IMG/VR virus record: IMGVR_UViG_3300032282_001178
Location: 1 to 37,850 of that record
Strand: one strand, 5' to 3'
Source of the DNA: a virus
DNA length: 37,850 nucleotides
In this document: positions 30,201 to 37,850 of the stretch, one piece after another
How the letters are laid out: every line of letters begins with the position of its first letter
Numbering within the stretch: position 1 is the stretch's first letter
The notes under the pieces: model-generated
What the model was told of the DNA's origin: nothing
The model's database searches: none
What the model saw: only the letters and a program-made list of their open reading frames with translations
Made by a program: the position numbers and the translations under genes

Positions 30201-33200
30201 CATTGTAGGTGTCAGCTTAGCCGACAGAATCTCATCAGTAACAAGAATCAAATCAGACAGAGCGTTAACTGTGTCCAGACCCATGCCAAGCAGTTCACGG
30301 ATTGCGTCTACAAAGCGGTTAAACAGACCTGTGTCTTCCTCAAAGCCGTAAGCCCCCATCAGGAACTTTTGGAAGTAGGGGTCGGTCATGCCGTAGGAAA
30401 CAAACTCGTGCGGATTGCTGAACACACCAGACACGGTCTTCAAATAATAAATATCTGTGGGTAACTCGCCCAAGTTAGACAGTCGGTTGTATTCGTCCTT
30501 AGCGTTGTTCATTACCGCAAGAAGCTTGTTGTACGCACGAGTCAGCTTAGCGTCACCTGAGAACCCACGTTGAACCGCAAGAAGAGCCATCTCAAGCTTT
30601 TGTTGCGTTGCAGCATGAAGCAACTCGTGGAGCACTGTGGTGTTATTGATACCTTGGAAGTCACCGGCGCTAGAACCGCGCACGTAGATAATTTTTTCAC
30701 CGGTAGCTGTGTTCTCAAAATACACACCACGGGCACGGGAGTTGTCGTTACCCCAAGCTTCTTGATGGCGAGACAATTGCTCTGGCAGTGGGTCAGTTTC
30801 CTCAACTACAACAAACTTAACGCCGTTGACCAGCCCACGAAGGCGCTTGGCCAAGAACTTTTGAAAGCCAGTTCCCGTCTTAATGACTTGGTTGATGGCT
30901 TGCGCGGCGTTCTTAGCTTTCTTAAACCCTTCATCTGCGGTTTCAACTTCTTCATTGCTCGCAGAGCTTTTGTTTACGCGCTCTTGCGCTTTGTATTTAC
31001 GCCCAGCCAGCACGTCATCGTGATCCTTTTGGGAGATTTTTGATCGGTCAGCAAGTGCGGCTTTAACCCGCTTACCCAGAGCAGTGCCACGGTGCTTAGT
31101 TTCCAAGTCCATCATTGCGTTGATGGTGTCTCGTTTAAGCGCACGCTTCTCGTCTTGGGCAACAGTTAAATCTAGGTCGTCGGCAAACTTAGTCTCGTCA
31201 ACAGGGGCGGCGGCTTCATCTAGCTTAGCTTGTAACTTAGGCAGGGTACGCTCGCCCTTCATGTACTCAGCACGGCCTTCGGTACGGGCTTTCTCTTTCT
31301 CCGCACGCTTCTCTTCAGTGATGTCAGCCTTTGGCCGACCACGTTGCTTGCCGGTTACTGCTCCGGCTGCTGGTGCTTTTTGTCCTTCTTGCGCTGTTTC
31401 GACGGTTTTAGGGGTCTTAGTGCCAAGTTCGGCTCCTTTAGTTTGGATAGAAGTAATTGCATTGCCAACGTGTGTACTAGCTGTACCATCGTCGTTATAA
31501 AGTTTTTCTACTGGGTGTAGACCAACTTCAGGCGCAGTTTTAGCTGGATAAGTACCTACTATTTTATTAGTTTCTTTGTTAAACACACCAACTACGGGAT
31601 TAGCATTTGCTTCTGGTATATCAGCTACAGTGCTAATTGGTACAAACGAATCTTTGTATATATACCCAAGGCGTACGGAATTTTTACCCATACCGCCTTG
31701 CATATCGCTAAGAATTTCAGTGTTGTCGCCGGGGTTTACATACAACGCCGTGTGAGGCGGGTAAGTTGTACCTTTACCTGCGCCTTCAGATTTTTTAGTT
31801 CTTGAAGTTTTACCACTTCCATCAACTGTGTATTCACTACCTTTAGCAGTTGTAAAACTTACTGCAACGGGCTCAGATCTTTTTCCTTCAACAGGCTCTG
31901 TAACATCCGTTCTAGGAGAAACCATTCCATCTCGTTCAGCTTCTCCAACTCCTGTGGTGGTGGAAATGTCGTCGGCTGATTGTGCAGGTAGCGCAGGGCT
32001 CTCTCCACCTGCTTCACTGATAGGTTCTGTAACATCTTTTGCTCCCTCTTCAATAGGCGCATTTGCTTCCTCAATCTCGTTACGTGCTAGTGTAGCGGCG
32101 TCTTCGGGCATGTAGCCCCGCTTCTTGTATTTTGCTACAAGTGCTTCAAGTTCTGGGGTGGGCGCAGGTTGTACTTCTGGAGTTACTTCAGTAGGAGCAG
32201 CTTCCGAAGCTACCGTAGCGGGCGCAGGTTGTACCTCTGCCGCAGGCTTCATGCGTTTGGCTAAGGCATCTTTAAGTGCTTGGCGCTTGTCAACAGGCGG
32301 CGCGGGTTGTTCTGCGTCTAGCGTTGGCTCAATCTTTTCCGTAGGTGGTTTTTCTTTACGGCGACCAGCCAAAGCTGTAGCACCAACGCCCATGGTAGCG
32401 CCCGTGACAAGACCCATACCAGCGGCTTCAGCAACACCATTCATAAGCGGTTTGTCTGTGGCGTAGTTCATCCACATTTGCTCTTGCGCAGACTGTGGCA
32501 ACTCTTCAAACACACCTTCAGAAATACCCGATGCCGTAGCTCTTTTGGCAAAATCTGCGACAGACTTTGAACCACTAGGAGTTTTAGCACCGCCGACCAG
32601 CATCGTATCAATGTCGTCAAGACCAAGCTTTTTAGCCAGCTTGCCGCCAGCCACACCAAATGCAGCTGTACCAACGCCAGAACCAACAGCAGACAAAGCC
32701 TGCTTACCAGTCAATAGGCCGTCTTCGGTTTCCTGACGTATTTGCTCAGCAGCGCTACCAGCACCAAGTAAGCCTTCACCCGCAGCGGCGGCTAAATATG
32801 GGGAAACTTTTGGCGCGGCCTTTAAAACCCCTCTAGCAACCCCTGCGCCGCCAAGCATTGGTGCTATTGATTCGCCAACTGTTGTAGCAATAGTGCTGGG
32901 GTATTGAAGGGCTTTGCCAATGGTTGGTAAGAAACCTTTTGTTTCTTTTACTTGGCGATTTGCGTATTGTTGTGCCTCAGACAAATACGTATCAAGTATT
33001 TCTTTGGCTTCGTTAGGTTTGTAACCCGCTTGTTCAAGAAGTTTACCAACACGGCCAAGCGTGGGAATGTCAGCCAAACCAACAAAAGCTTCAGGTAAAC
33101 CAATAGCACTCTTAAGAAAAGTAATACCGGCATCGAGGGCTGTACCACCAATAGTTCTGTCGTAACCCTTTGCTTCTCTTGCCGCAACTTGAGCGCGGTA

Positions 33201-33428
33201 CTCATCCGCAGTCATGGAGTTAGGGTTACGTACCGGATTTGTACCCACAAACCGCTCCATTTGCTGGGGCGTTAATTGTTGCGCAGGGGCAGGTGCAATA
33301 GGGGTAAAAGAAGTAAAGTTAGCAGATGGCGCGGGGCTCGCTTCTAAAGGGGTAAACGAAGTAAAGTTAGCGGGCGGCGTAGCCTCCGCTTCTTCTACCG
33401 GTGTGAAGGAGGTAAAAGTCTGTGCCAT
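27225..33428 (-). CDS. Giant polyvalent virion protein with zincin motif, 2067 residues
   Basis: Last gene of the late operon. Three near-identical FTSFTP repeats (5-10, 22-27, 38-43) sit in an Ala/Pro-rich N-terminus. Residues about 150-360 are Gly/Ala-rich helices with membrane-active character. A long low-complexity linker (about 370-700) is rich in Pro, Ala, Glu, Lys. HELLH (934-938) in NNTTVLHELLHAATQQ is a zinc-metallopeptidase motif. A helical central region follows (1000-1600). Near the C-terminus GPVGRTLLQFKTFP and a hydrophobic stretch (LFMSGLLAGYVGVPGISAAMGVI) resemble the PLxRFG/LPD-type domains of phage polyvalent proteins, which are packaged and injected with the DNA. So it is probably an internal virion protein with several effector domains. 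Start ATG 33428 has only a weak ribosome site. Confidence 0.85.
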   Translation of the reverse strand: MAQTFTSFTPVEEAEATPPANFTSFTPLEASPAPSANFTSFTPIAPAPAQQLTPQQMERFVGTNPVRNPNSMTADEYRAQVAAREAKGYDRTIGGTALDAGITFLKSAIGLPEAFVGLADIPTLGRVGKLLEQAGYKPNEAKEILDTYLSEAQQYANRQVKETKGFLPTIGKALQYPSTIATTVGESIAPMLGGAGVARGVLKAAPKVSPYLAAAAGEGLLGAGSAAEQIRQETEDGLLTGKQALSAVGSGVGTAAFGVAGGKLAKKLGLDDIDTMLVGGAKTPSGSKSVADFAKRATASGISEGVFEELPQSAQEQMWMNYATDKPLMNGVAEAAGMGLVTGATMGVGATALAGRRKEKPPTEKIEPTLDAEQPAPPVDKRQALKDALAKRMKPAAEVQPAPATVASEAAPTEVTPEVQPAPTPELEALVAKYKKRGYMPEDAATLARNEIEEANAPIEEGAKDVTEPISEAGGESPALPAQSADDISTTTGVGEAERDGMVSPRTDVTEPVEGKRSEPVAVSFTTAKGSEYTVDGSGKTSRTKKSEGAGKGTTYPPHTALYVNPGDNTEILSDMQGGMGKNSVRLGYIYKDSFVPISTVADIPEANANPVVGVFNKETNKIVGTYPAKTAPEVGLHPVEKLYNDDGTASTHVGNAITSIQTKGAELGTKTPKTVETAQEGQKAPAAGAVTGKQRGRPKADITEEKRAEKEKARTEGRAEYMKGERTLPKLQAKLDEAAAPVDETKFADDLDLTVAQDEKRALKRDTINAMMDLETKHRGTALGKRVKAALADRSKISQKDHDDVLAGRKYKAQERVNKSSASNEEVETADEGFKKAKNAAQAINQVIKTGTGFQKFLAKRLRGLVNGVKFVVVEETDPLPEQLSRHQEAWGNDNSRARGVYFENTATGEKIIYVRGSSAGDFQGINNTTVLHELLHAATQQKLEMALLAVQRGFSGDAKLTRAYNKLLAVMNNAKDEYNRLSNLGELPTDIYYLKTVSGVFSNPHEFVSYGMTDPYFQKFLMGAYGFEEDTGLFNRFVDAIRELLGMGLDTVNALSDLILVTDEILSAKLTPTMKMIAKADKANAVREGRGEKVSAAKAKTNAKKITAAEKKILRSKEAQGVVDGIDTMVKLRDPQIFLDTLQSIWSALNVAKLKALMPAIQTNILAEWGTNLGITHMDKTWRAMQDMSAMRMKMLGGASEVVNKWLDVQPGLYGKLVKGKKNELAELSAVMHYATDKSIDPATSKKDATLNKMWDGLSDRAKEIYTDVRDYYKSNFDLYRLLLNSRIDAMKIPGDAADPDTPKGKLMAEIKKMYETAKGLAPYFPLMRYGDYWLRVGSGKKKEFYMFESVVDREMFMRQRVRDLQKEGDTRSLSEMKADEDIETGNDLKGLRDKSTTNDTAPLLKQIFELIGDGMNEVDAEALKDQIYQLYLTTMPEQSFRRQFIHRKGTTGFSGDALRNFITSSTNMANQLARLKYGPVMLREVDAAKESLKGNPDKDKLEMLVNELGERVQMDVYPPAVDSVARGAANVANKTAFLYFMTSVKTAVVQFSSLPIFGAPVLMSRHSPTAVVAEMGKMMLIFNDVGVMDKDGKLTLPTLANSRRVKMNEEEQRAVEAMMDRGVSEITMAYDLMDRRNTPSAKYSGAWKSATNMMGGLFHHVERLNREVMFMTSFRLSRKEGMSFDDAVDQAVKDTYDALGNFSEQNRPRIMRGPVGRTLLQFKTFPAFVTTYLVRNGYRAMSGMDAAAKKEAATQLFGTLFMSGLLAGYVGVPGISAAMGVIQGIINAMRDDDDEDPLEERDIEFWFRSVFIPEFFGEAQIGGQKISEIIDSGLIDTITGYNMSNSLSMNNMWFPDLKEQRTLEDTVQEYALSLMGPFASLTLNQIPSAIRLLQEGKTMQGLERLLPAALRQPLTAVRYSEEGATTSTGAVIREPEEFTKAQLLAQAGGARTTGLASAQEANFKANALKAKVVIEKGKLVNRVDLEATRGDDEAFDDAIEKLIAFGARNPQARIDGGDLSKLVQARIAKRARSDRGFDVDKKFYPYLEQLLESSREKLEKEAAK

Positions 33429-33439
33429 GTGCTACCCGT

Positions 33440-35110
33440 TTAGTTTGCGTAGCCGATTAGCTTACCATCTTTAAATACTTCAGTGCCTTTTCCGGGCACA
33501 AGTTTACCAGTCGTCGTTCCGGGTGGAAGCACTTGTTTGGGTTTAGTAGCCACAGGCGCTGGAGCATTAGCGGCAGGGGTTGGAGCAGGGGTGTTACCAC
33601 CAGACATCACAGTCGGCGATATTCCAAACTCGTTTTTAACTTGATTTTTAAGTTTAGCCATACCCGCCGCGTACTCATCTGGATTCTTTTTGCGCATCTT
33701 GCGCAAGTCTGAGTATTCTGGGCTGTAGTACCGCTCAAGGAATTCTTGATTGGCTTTTTCAGCTTTGCTAACTTCTACACGAGCCGTACCTGCCGACTGG
33801 CTTAACCTATCCTGAGCTAAGTTCATAGCCCGCTTACGGGTAGCCGCGTCATTAGGTTCACCTTCAGCAAGTAAACTATCTAATTCAACTTTGTACGACT
33901 GCTCATAGCGATCAAATTTTGGTGTTTTACCAGCGCCTTTAGCTTTAGCTCTTTCCTTTGCCGCTTGAACTTGAGCGTCGGCCATGACTTGTTTGCCAAT
34001 AACACCAAGATTGCCGGTAACGGCTCTGCCAATGAGCGTATTTTTAGATACACCCAAGTCCTTAGCAATCTTAGCCAAGTCAACGTCAGCCTTTTGTTCT
34101 GACTTAATGTCGCCATCTTTTTGCGCTTGACGCAGAGCTTGGACTTTGTACTGCGCTTCATTGAGCAACTCATCTACTTTGATACCGGCTTGGCGTAAAC
34201 CGGTTTCTTCTTCCATGAATTTTTCAGTGGAGCTAATATAGTTTTCACCTAATGCCCCAATACCGCCAAGACCTTTTTGCCCACGGGAAGCATCGCTATA
34301 TTTCAAAAGACCCCTGCTGGAAGCAAGTTTTCTACGAGTATCAATGTCTGCTTGTTGCTGTGCGCGGTCTGCTGCTTTGGCTTCTTTTAACGAGCCAAGA
34401 CCTTCCAAGTAACCCTTACCAATTGGGCCTTCTTCAATACCGTAATCTTTGGTCAGACCTTTTTCTATCTCTGCTCGTGAACGTACTGGACGCACGCCCT
34501 GTTTCATTTGAGCTTCAATCTGCGGTTGGAGTCGGCGAAGTTCTGCTACTGCATCATAGGAAACACCTGAACCTGAACCCGCCCCGGCATCTGACTCTTC
34601 ACCAACGTCATCTTCTTCAACTTCTTGATCTCCGTCTTCGCCATTAAAAGCAACAACGCCGCCTGAGCCATACTCAAACATGCGTGGGTCAATTGGCAAA
34701 GCAGCTAAGCCACCACCAGCCGCTGTCATAACTTTTTGAGGAGCGCCCTGTGCGGGGGCTTGTGGTGCTGGTTGTTGAGGAGCGGGAGCCCCTTCAGTCA
34801 TAACTTGACCGCCAGAACCTGTTTGCAATGTTGCGCCTGAGCCTGTTGTAACTGCTTGCCCTTGCGGTAACGCGCCAATACCCATGCCTTGCAAGGCTTG
34901 TTTAGGCAGGCTTTGGTTTAAAGGTTCAGCAGGCGGTTGCGGCTTGTTCTGAGCCGTCTGCATTTGTTTATTGATTTCGCTAATACGAGCAAGCGCCATG
35001 AACGGGGGCACTTCTGGGTTTCCACCTTGTGCCGCTGCCGTCAAATATTGAATTGACTGAGGTAGGGGTGGCAACTTGTTAAGGTTGTCTTGTACTTCCA
35101 TTAAGTTCAT
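33440..35110 (-). CDS. Putative internal virion (ejection) protein, 556 residues
   Basis: Ribosome site AGAGG. The N-terminal third is rich in Gln, Pro, Gly and Ala (about 40-190) with an acidic block (GEDGDQEVEEDDVGEESD). Residues about 190-480 form long charged helices (KEAKAADRAQQQADIDTRRK, LNEAQYKVQALRQAQKDGDIKSEQ). The end is Ala/Pro-rich with a small basic domain (VLPPGTTTGKLVPGKGTEVFKDGKLIGYA). Such compositions and the place before the polyvalent protein point to a protein packaged within the capsid. No enzyme motif is visible. Confidence 0.68.
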   Translation of the reverse strand: MNLMEVQDNLNKLPPLPQSIQYLTAAAQGGNPEVPPFMALARISEINKQMQTAQNKPQPPAEPLNQSLPKQALQGMGIGALPQGQAVTTGSGATLQTGSGGQVMTEGAPAPQQPAPQAPAQGAPQKVMTAAGGGLAALPIDPRMFEYGSGGVVAFNGEDGDQEVEEDDVGEESDAGAGSGSGVSYDAVAELRRLQPQIEAQMKQGVRPVRSRAEIEKGLTKDYGIEEGPIGKGYLEGLGSLKEAKAADRAQQQADIDTRRKLASSRGLLKYSDASRGQKGLGGIGALGENYISSTEKFMEEETGLRQAGIKVDELLNEAQYKVQALRQAQKDGDIKSEQKADVDLAKIAKDLGVSKNTLIGRAVTGNLGVIGKQVMADAQVQAAKERAKAKGAGKTPKFDRYEQSYKVELDSLLAEGEPNDAATRKRAMNLAQDRLSQSAGTARVEVSKAEKANQEFLERYYSPEYSDLRKMRKKNPDEYAAGMAKLKNQVKNEFGISPTVMSGGNTPAPTPAANAPAPVATKPKQVLPPGTTTGKLVPGKGTEVFKDGKLIGYAN

Positions 35111-35121
35111 ACTGCTACCTC

Positions 35122-36297
35122 TTATGCTGGTGGCATCAAGCCAAGGTTCTTAAGTGTATCTTCTATGCCGGGCAAGCTACCAGTAATCTCGGCCAATTGA
35201 CCCAAACCAGATTTAGGCAATGGACTGTTAGTTACTGTCTGGTATGGCAAGCCTTGCAACATAGATTGGAGGTACTGTGTTTTCTTCATCGGATCATCGC
35301 GTTGCGCCAAGAATTCATTGTAGTCGGCAGTGATACCTTCTTGCTCAATACCGCGCTGAGCTTGACCTGCGTTAGCCAACATGTTGACCAAGTCTTTAGA
35401 TTGACCTTGTTCAGTATTAAACTGACCCATGGCTTTATCGTACGCATTTGCGTACCCTTGGCCAACAGTCTTATTCTGCTCCATCATTAGATTGCGGTTA
35501 TTTTCTGCGTTCATAATGGCTTGACGACCACCACCAAACGCGCCAGCACCAGTCAATTTGGCGTTAGCTTGCATATTAGTAATGTCGTTTTGACGGCGCA
35601 ACTCATCCATCTGCGGGTTAAGTACAGACTGCAAATACGGGTTCATGTACGACTGCGCAATGTTGCTAGGCTGTTGAGAACCTTGTGGCGGTGGTGGAGT
35701 TAAGCCTGCAATACCGCCTTGTGGAGGCGTACCCATTGGGCTTGTAAAACCCATGCCGGGTGGTGGTGTAACGCCAGTAGTGTCATAAGGCGTAGGAGCG
35801 CCGGTGTTTTCACCTGTTTGTGCTGTGCCTAAAGTGCCGCCCATAGGCATATTTGCAGTGCCTACACTAGGATCGCGTTGATTAAACAACGGCATATCGT
35901 CTTGCATTGGCATACCCGAAGTAAGCTCACTCATATTGGGGGAAAGTGAGCCTTTATACGCAGGCATAGCCATAGCACCGGGAGGCAAACCACCAGCAGC
36001 AGATGTACCTCCATATTGAGGTTGCTGACCACCCATACCAGAACTAAAGCTTTGACCTAAGTTACCGGGAAAAGATAGGCCGCCTAGACCTTGAAACACT
36101 TTACTCTGCAAATTAGACTGGCCAGCAGTCATTGGGCCTTGATAGACCTGATAGGGCTCGTTTGCTACAGCTTGGGCTTTGCCAAGCATATTAGTTACGT
36201 ACGGCCCGGCCCAGCTAGAGAGTGTGGATTCCGAAGTACCACCAGCGGCGGGGAGTGCCGAAGCTGCGGTGTTTCCAGTAGAAGGTGCAGTAGCCAT
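35122..36297 (-). CDS. Putative internal virion protein, 391 residues
   Basis: Ribosome site AAGGA. It has Ser/Thr/Gly/Pro-rich low complexity (1-230) with phrases AGPYVTNMLGKAQAVANEPYQVYQGPMTAGQSNLQ, then helices around YMNPYLQSVLNPQMDELRRQNDITNMQANAKLTGAGAFGGGRQAIMNAENNRNLM, a pattern I associate with structural or internal proteins of uncultured aquatic podoviruses. Neighbours on both sides are also virion-type. No catalytic motif. Function assigned by pattern and synteny only. Confidence 0.68.
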   Translation of the reverse strand: MATAPSTGNTAASALPAAGGTSESTLSSWAGPYVTNMLGKAQAVANEPYQVYQGPMTAGQSNLQSKVFQGLGGLSFPGNLGQSFSSGMGGQQPQYGGTSAAGGLPPGAMAMPAYKGSLSPNMSELTSGMPMQDDMPLFNQRDPSVGTANMPMGGTLGTAQTGENTGAPTPYDTTGVTPPPGMGFTSPMGTPPQGGIAGLTPPPPQGSQQPSNIAQSYMNPYLQSVLNPQMDELRRQNDITNMQANAKLTGAGAFGGGRQAIMNAENNRNLMMEQNKTVGQGYANAYDKAMGQFNTEQGQSKDLVNMLANAGQAQRGIEQEGITADYNEFLAQRDDPMKKTQYLQSMLQGLPYQTVTNSPLPKSGLGQLAEITGSLPGIEDTLKNLGLMPPA

Positions 36298-36306
36298 AGT
36301 CGTTCC

Positions 36307-37245
36307 TTAAGCGGGTAAATGCTTGTCTGATTTAGTATCGGCAGCGATGTTCTTGGCCTTGCTGCGAGCCTTTTTAATCCTGTCCATCATTGCGTATAGT
36401 TTACGCGCACCAGCTTCTGTTGAGCCATTACCCAGTTCAGAAACAATACGTGCTGGAATTACAAATTCACCGTCGGCTAACCGAGCGGGTTGGTCTTTGC
36501 CAATCGTAGCTGGGATGCTATCAGACACGCCATCACCCGGGCCACGGAGCAGCCTGCCGCCATCTGAGTAACCACCCAAAGTAGTAATACCACCAGCGGC
36601 GAATTGAATTTGGTCAGCGGTAGCGCCATTCATTTTTGCTATAAGTGCGGCATCGGCGGCACTGCGGGCTGGATCTCTTTCAAAAGGCGCAGGGGCGTAT
36701 GACTGCACAGGCGGTTGAGCCGTTGGTTGAGCAGCTTTAGCCGCAGCAGCTTGCGCAGGTGTTAGGTATTGGTTAGGGCTAAAGTAAGAAACACCACCTG
36801 AACCGGGTCGGCGAGCTACTGTTTGCCCTGTTGCGTCCTGCATAGTTCTTGGAATAGGCAGCATCTGGCGTGACGACACAAGTTCTGGAATACCGCCTTT
36901 GTAACCACCGGGGCCACCTGTTACGCCAAAAAGTTTATCTGCGAGCTTACCTAAGCCTGCTGCGCCCAAAGTTTTAAGCAGTGGAGAACCCGCGAATAAT
37001 TTGCTAAGGTCTGAGCCGCTAAACAAACTACCAACACCGTTAGTGTTTAAATCACCTGCGTAGGCAGTGCCGCCCGGATTGATAGTGCCGTCTGAGTTGT
37101 AAGACGTAGTATCAGGAGTGCCGCCGTAGTCACTGTAGCCCGTAGCGTCTGGTGTGCCCGTTGTAACTGTGTTGCCGGACGTATTACTTGGGAGGTCGCC
37201 ATAGTCGCTGTAATCCGGGTTGCTCCAGTCAATTTCATCTGCCAT
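36307..37245 (-). CDS. Virion-associated protein with conserved C-terminal DGVSDSIPA domain
   Basis: 312 residues, ribosome site AAGGAG. The N-terminus is Asp/Thr/Gly/Tyr-rich with imperfect repeats (YSDYGDLPS, GYSDYGGTPD, SYNSDGT). The C-terminal 75 residues carry GPGDGVSDSIPATIGKDQPARLADGEFVIPARIVSELGNGSTEAGARKLYAMMDRI, a phage domain seen in many podovirus and siphovirus structural proteins; its exact role is unknown to me. The end is lysine-rich. Confidence 0.75.
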   Translation of the reverse strand: MADEIDWSNPDYSDYGDLPSNTSGNTVTTGTPDATGYSDYGGTPDTTSYNSDGTINPGGTAYAGDLNTNGVGSLFSGSDLSKLFAGSPLLKTLGAAGLGKLADKLFGVTGGPGGYKGGIPELVSSRQMLPIPRTMQDATGQTVARRPGSGGVSYFSPNQYLTPAQAAAAKAAQPTAQPPVQSYAPAPFERDPARSAADAALIAKMNGATADQIQFAAGGITTLGGYSDGGRLLRGPGDGVSDSIPATIGKDQPARLADGEFVIPARIVSELGNGSTEAGARKLYAMMDRIKKARSKAKNIAADTKSDKHLPA

Positions 37246-37246
37246 A

Positions 37247-37850
37247 TTAGGCTCCTTGCCTTATGATTTCTGCAATTTCTTCGGGGGTCGCAGCATTGTC
37301 GCTTGACCCTTCAATCTTTTTAAGCAATTCTTCGACGTCATTTTCGTCGGTTTTGCCTTTTCGAGCAAGTGCTTCTTCCTCAAGCTTTTCACCCTCTGCA
37401 CCAGCTTTGGTGACGCTCAGCGACCTATACTCTTCTTGCTCTAACTGACCTTTTTTGCCAATCTTCTGCTTCTTAGACCCAAAGTCTTTGCCGTAATAAA
37501 ACACGTTTGCCAGTTGCGGCGCAGCAAATGTACTCGCAAGCGCGGTAGCTTGAGGCCAAGTTAAACCTGTTGCCTTGCTTGGAACTTTTGGATCTTTAGG
37601 CGGTTTAGGTGGCGGCAGTTTAGTTGGATCGGTAATTATTTTAGTGACAACTGGGTCATCTATTAAAGTAGTAACTTTATCAATTACATGATCCGGCAGG
37701 GTATCAACAATTTCATCGGGGGTAACTTTAACCTCTGGAGTTGTCTTAACCTCTGGAGTAGTCTTAACCTCTGGGGTAGTCTTAACCTCTGGAGTAGTCT
37801 TAACCTCTGGGGTAGTCTTAACCTCTGGAGTAGTCTTAACTTCTGGGGTA
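37247..37850 (-). CDS. Virion protein with PEVKTT tandem repeats (3' part; runs off the right edge)
   Basis: The frame is open from the right edge to the stop at 37247; a shorter frame starting at a GTG near 37504 is only an inner part. The visible N-terminal side consists of at least six repeats of TPEVKT, then a short segment (VTPDEIVDTLPDHVIDKVTTLIDDP), a proline/lysine linker (KLPPPKPPKDPKVP), a small region LTWPQATALASTFAAPQ and a charged C-terminus (KLEEEALARKGKTDEND). The repeats suggest an extended elastic or stalk-like segment. Two bases separate it from the 312-residue gene. Start and N-terminus lie outside the window. Confidence 0.8.
   Translation of the reverse strand, partial: TPEVKTTPEVKTTPEVKTTPEVKTTPEVKTTPEVKTTPEVKVTPDEIVDTLPDHVIDKVTTLIDDPVVTKIITDPTKLPPPKPPKDPKVPSKATGLTWPQATALASTFAAPQLANVFYYGKDFGSKKQKIGKKGQLEQEEYRSLSVTKAGAEGEKLEEEALARKGKTDENDVEELLKKIEGSSDNAATPEEIAEIIRQGA
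37731..37850. repeat. 18-bp tandem repeat array encoding TPEVKT
   Basis: Six full 18-bp units (37731-37838) plus a part unit to the edge, basic unit ACCTCTGGRGTAGTCTTA. From the second unit on, GGA and GGG alternate strictly, so there is a 36-bp higher period. The array continues beyond the window. Confidence 0.9.

Noticed and set aside
27247-33400. Many plus-strand frames opposite the giant virion gene (for example 29761-30351 and 31084-31500)
   Set aside because: Antisense shadows of a long gene with biased third positions; Ser/Leu-rich translations and no ribosome sites.
37731-37850. Regular repeats that might be taken for a CRISPR array
   Set aside because: Units are contiguous 18-bp tandem repeats without spacers, in frame within a coding sequence (TPEVKT).

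Overview
The window looks like about 38 kb of the genome of a tailed, double-stranded DNA phage (Caudoviricetes). It carries a terminase pair, a portal gene, large virion proteins, a family A DNA polymerase, a primase-helicase and several phage nucleases. No integrase, excisionase or recognisable C1-type repressor is visible, and no lysis gene is seen, so nothing here suggests lysogeny, though part of the genome is missing at both edges. Promoters fit bacterial sigma-70 consensus (TTGACA, 16-17 bp, TATAAT). A phage protein carries an RpoD-like sigma region 4, so the host is probably a Gram-negative bacterium. Protein flavour resembles uncultured freshwater and marine phages and I would guess an aquatic proteobacterium, but that is weak inference.

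Layout. The minus strand from 3747 down to the left edge holds small terminase, large terminase and portal (cut by the edge). The plus strand from 4142 to 27138 is one long early/middle region: (a) 4.1-16.0 kb, many small unknown genes plus a MoxR-type AAA+ ATPase, a VWA-metallopeptidase protein and a probable DUF3150 protein, driven by three near-identical promoter/leader units (P1-P3); (b) 16.0-22.4 kb from promoter P4, replication and nucleic-acid enzymes: VRR-NUC nuclease, DNA polymerase, sigma region 4 protein, Cas4/RecB-like nuclease, HNH-like nuclease, SNF2-like helicase; (c) 22.4-27.1 kb from promoter P5 with a structured RNA leader: putative ssDNA-binding protein, HTH protein, primase-helicase. 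A strong terminator at 27.2 kb closes it. The minus strand from the right edge down to 27225 holds late virion genes ending in a 2067-residue polyvalent protein. If the genome is circular or circularly permuted, the minus genes leaving the left edge and those entering at the right edge form one late operon (terminase, portal, missing head genes, internal proteins).

The most striking signal is a 13-bp palindrome, CTAACA(A/T)TGTTAG. There are 17 full copies between 3995 and 15959 and I saw no copy with an A/T centre elsewhere. Copies lie in promoter leaders, inside coding sequences in two different reading frames, and directly on start codons of four genes. Degenerate copies lie inside P2 and P3, and symmetric variants contain the -35 boxes of P4 and P5. 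This looks like a genome-wide phage operator system that could act on both transcription and translation starts. The phage encodes several candidate DNA-binding proteins (RHH-like at 15120, HTH at 23873, winged helix at 20360, sigma region 4 at 18159).
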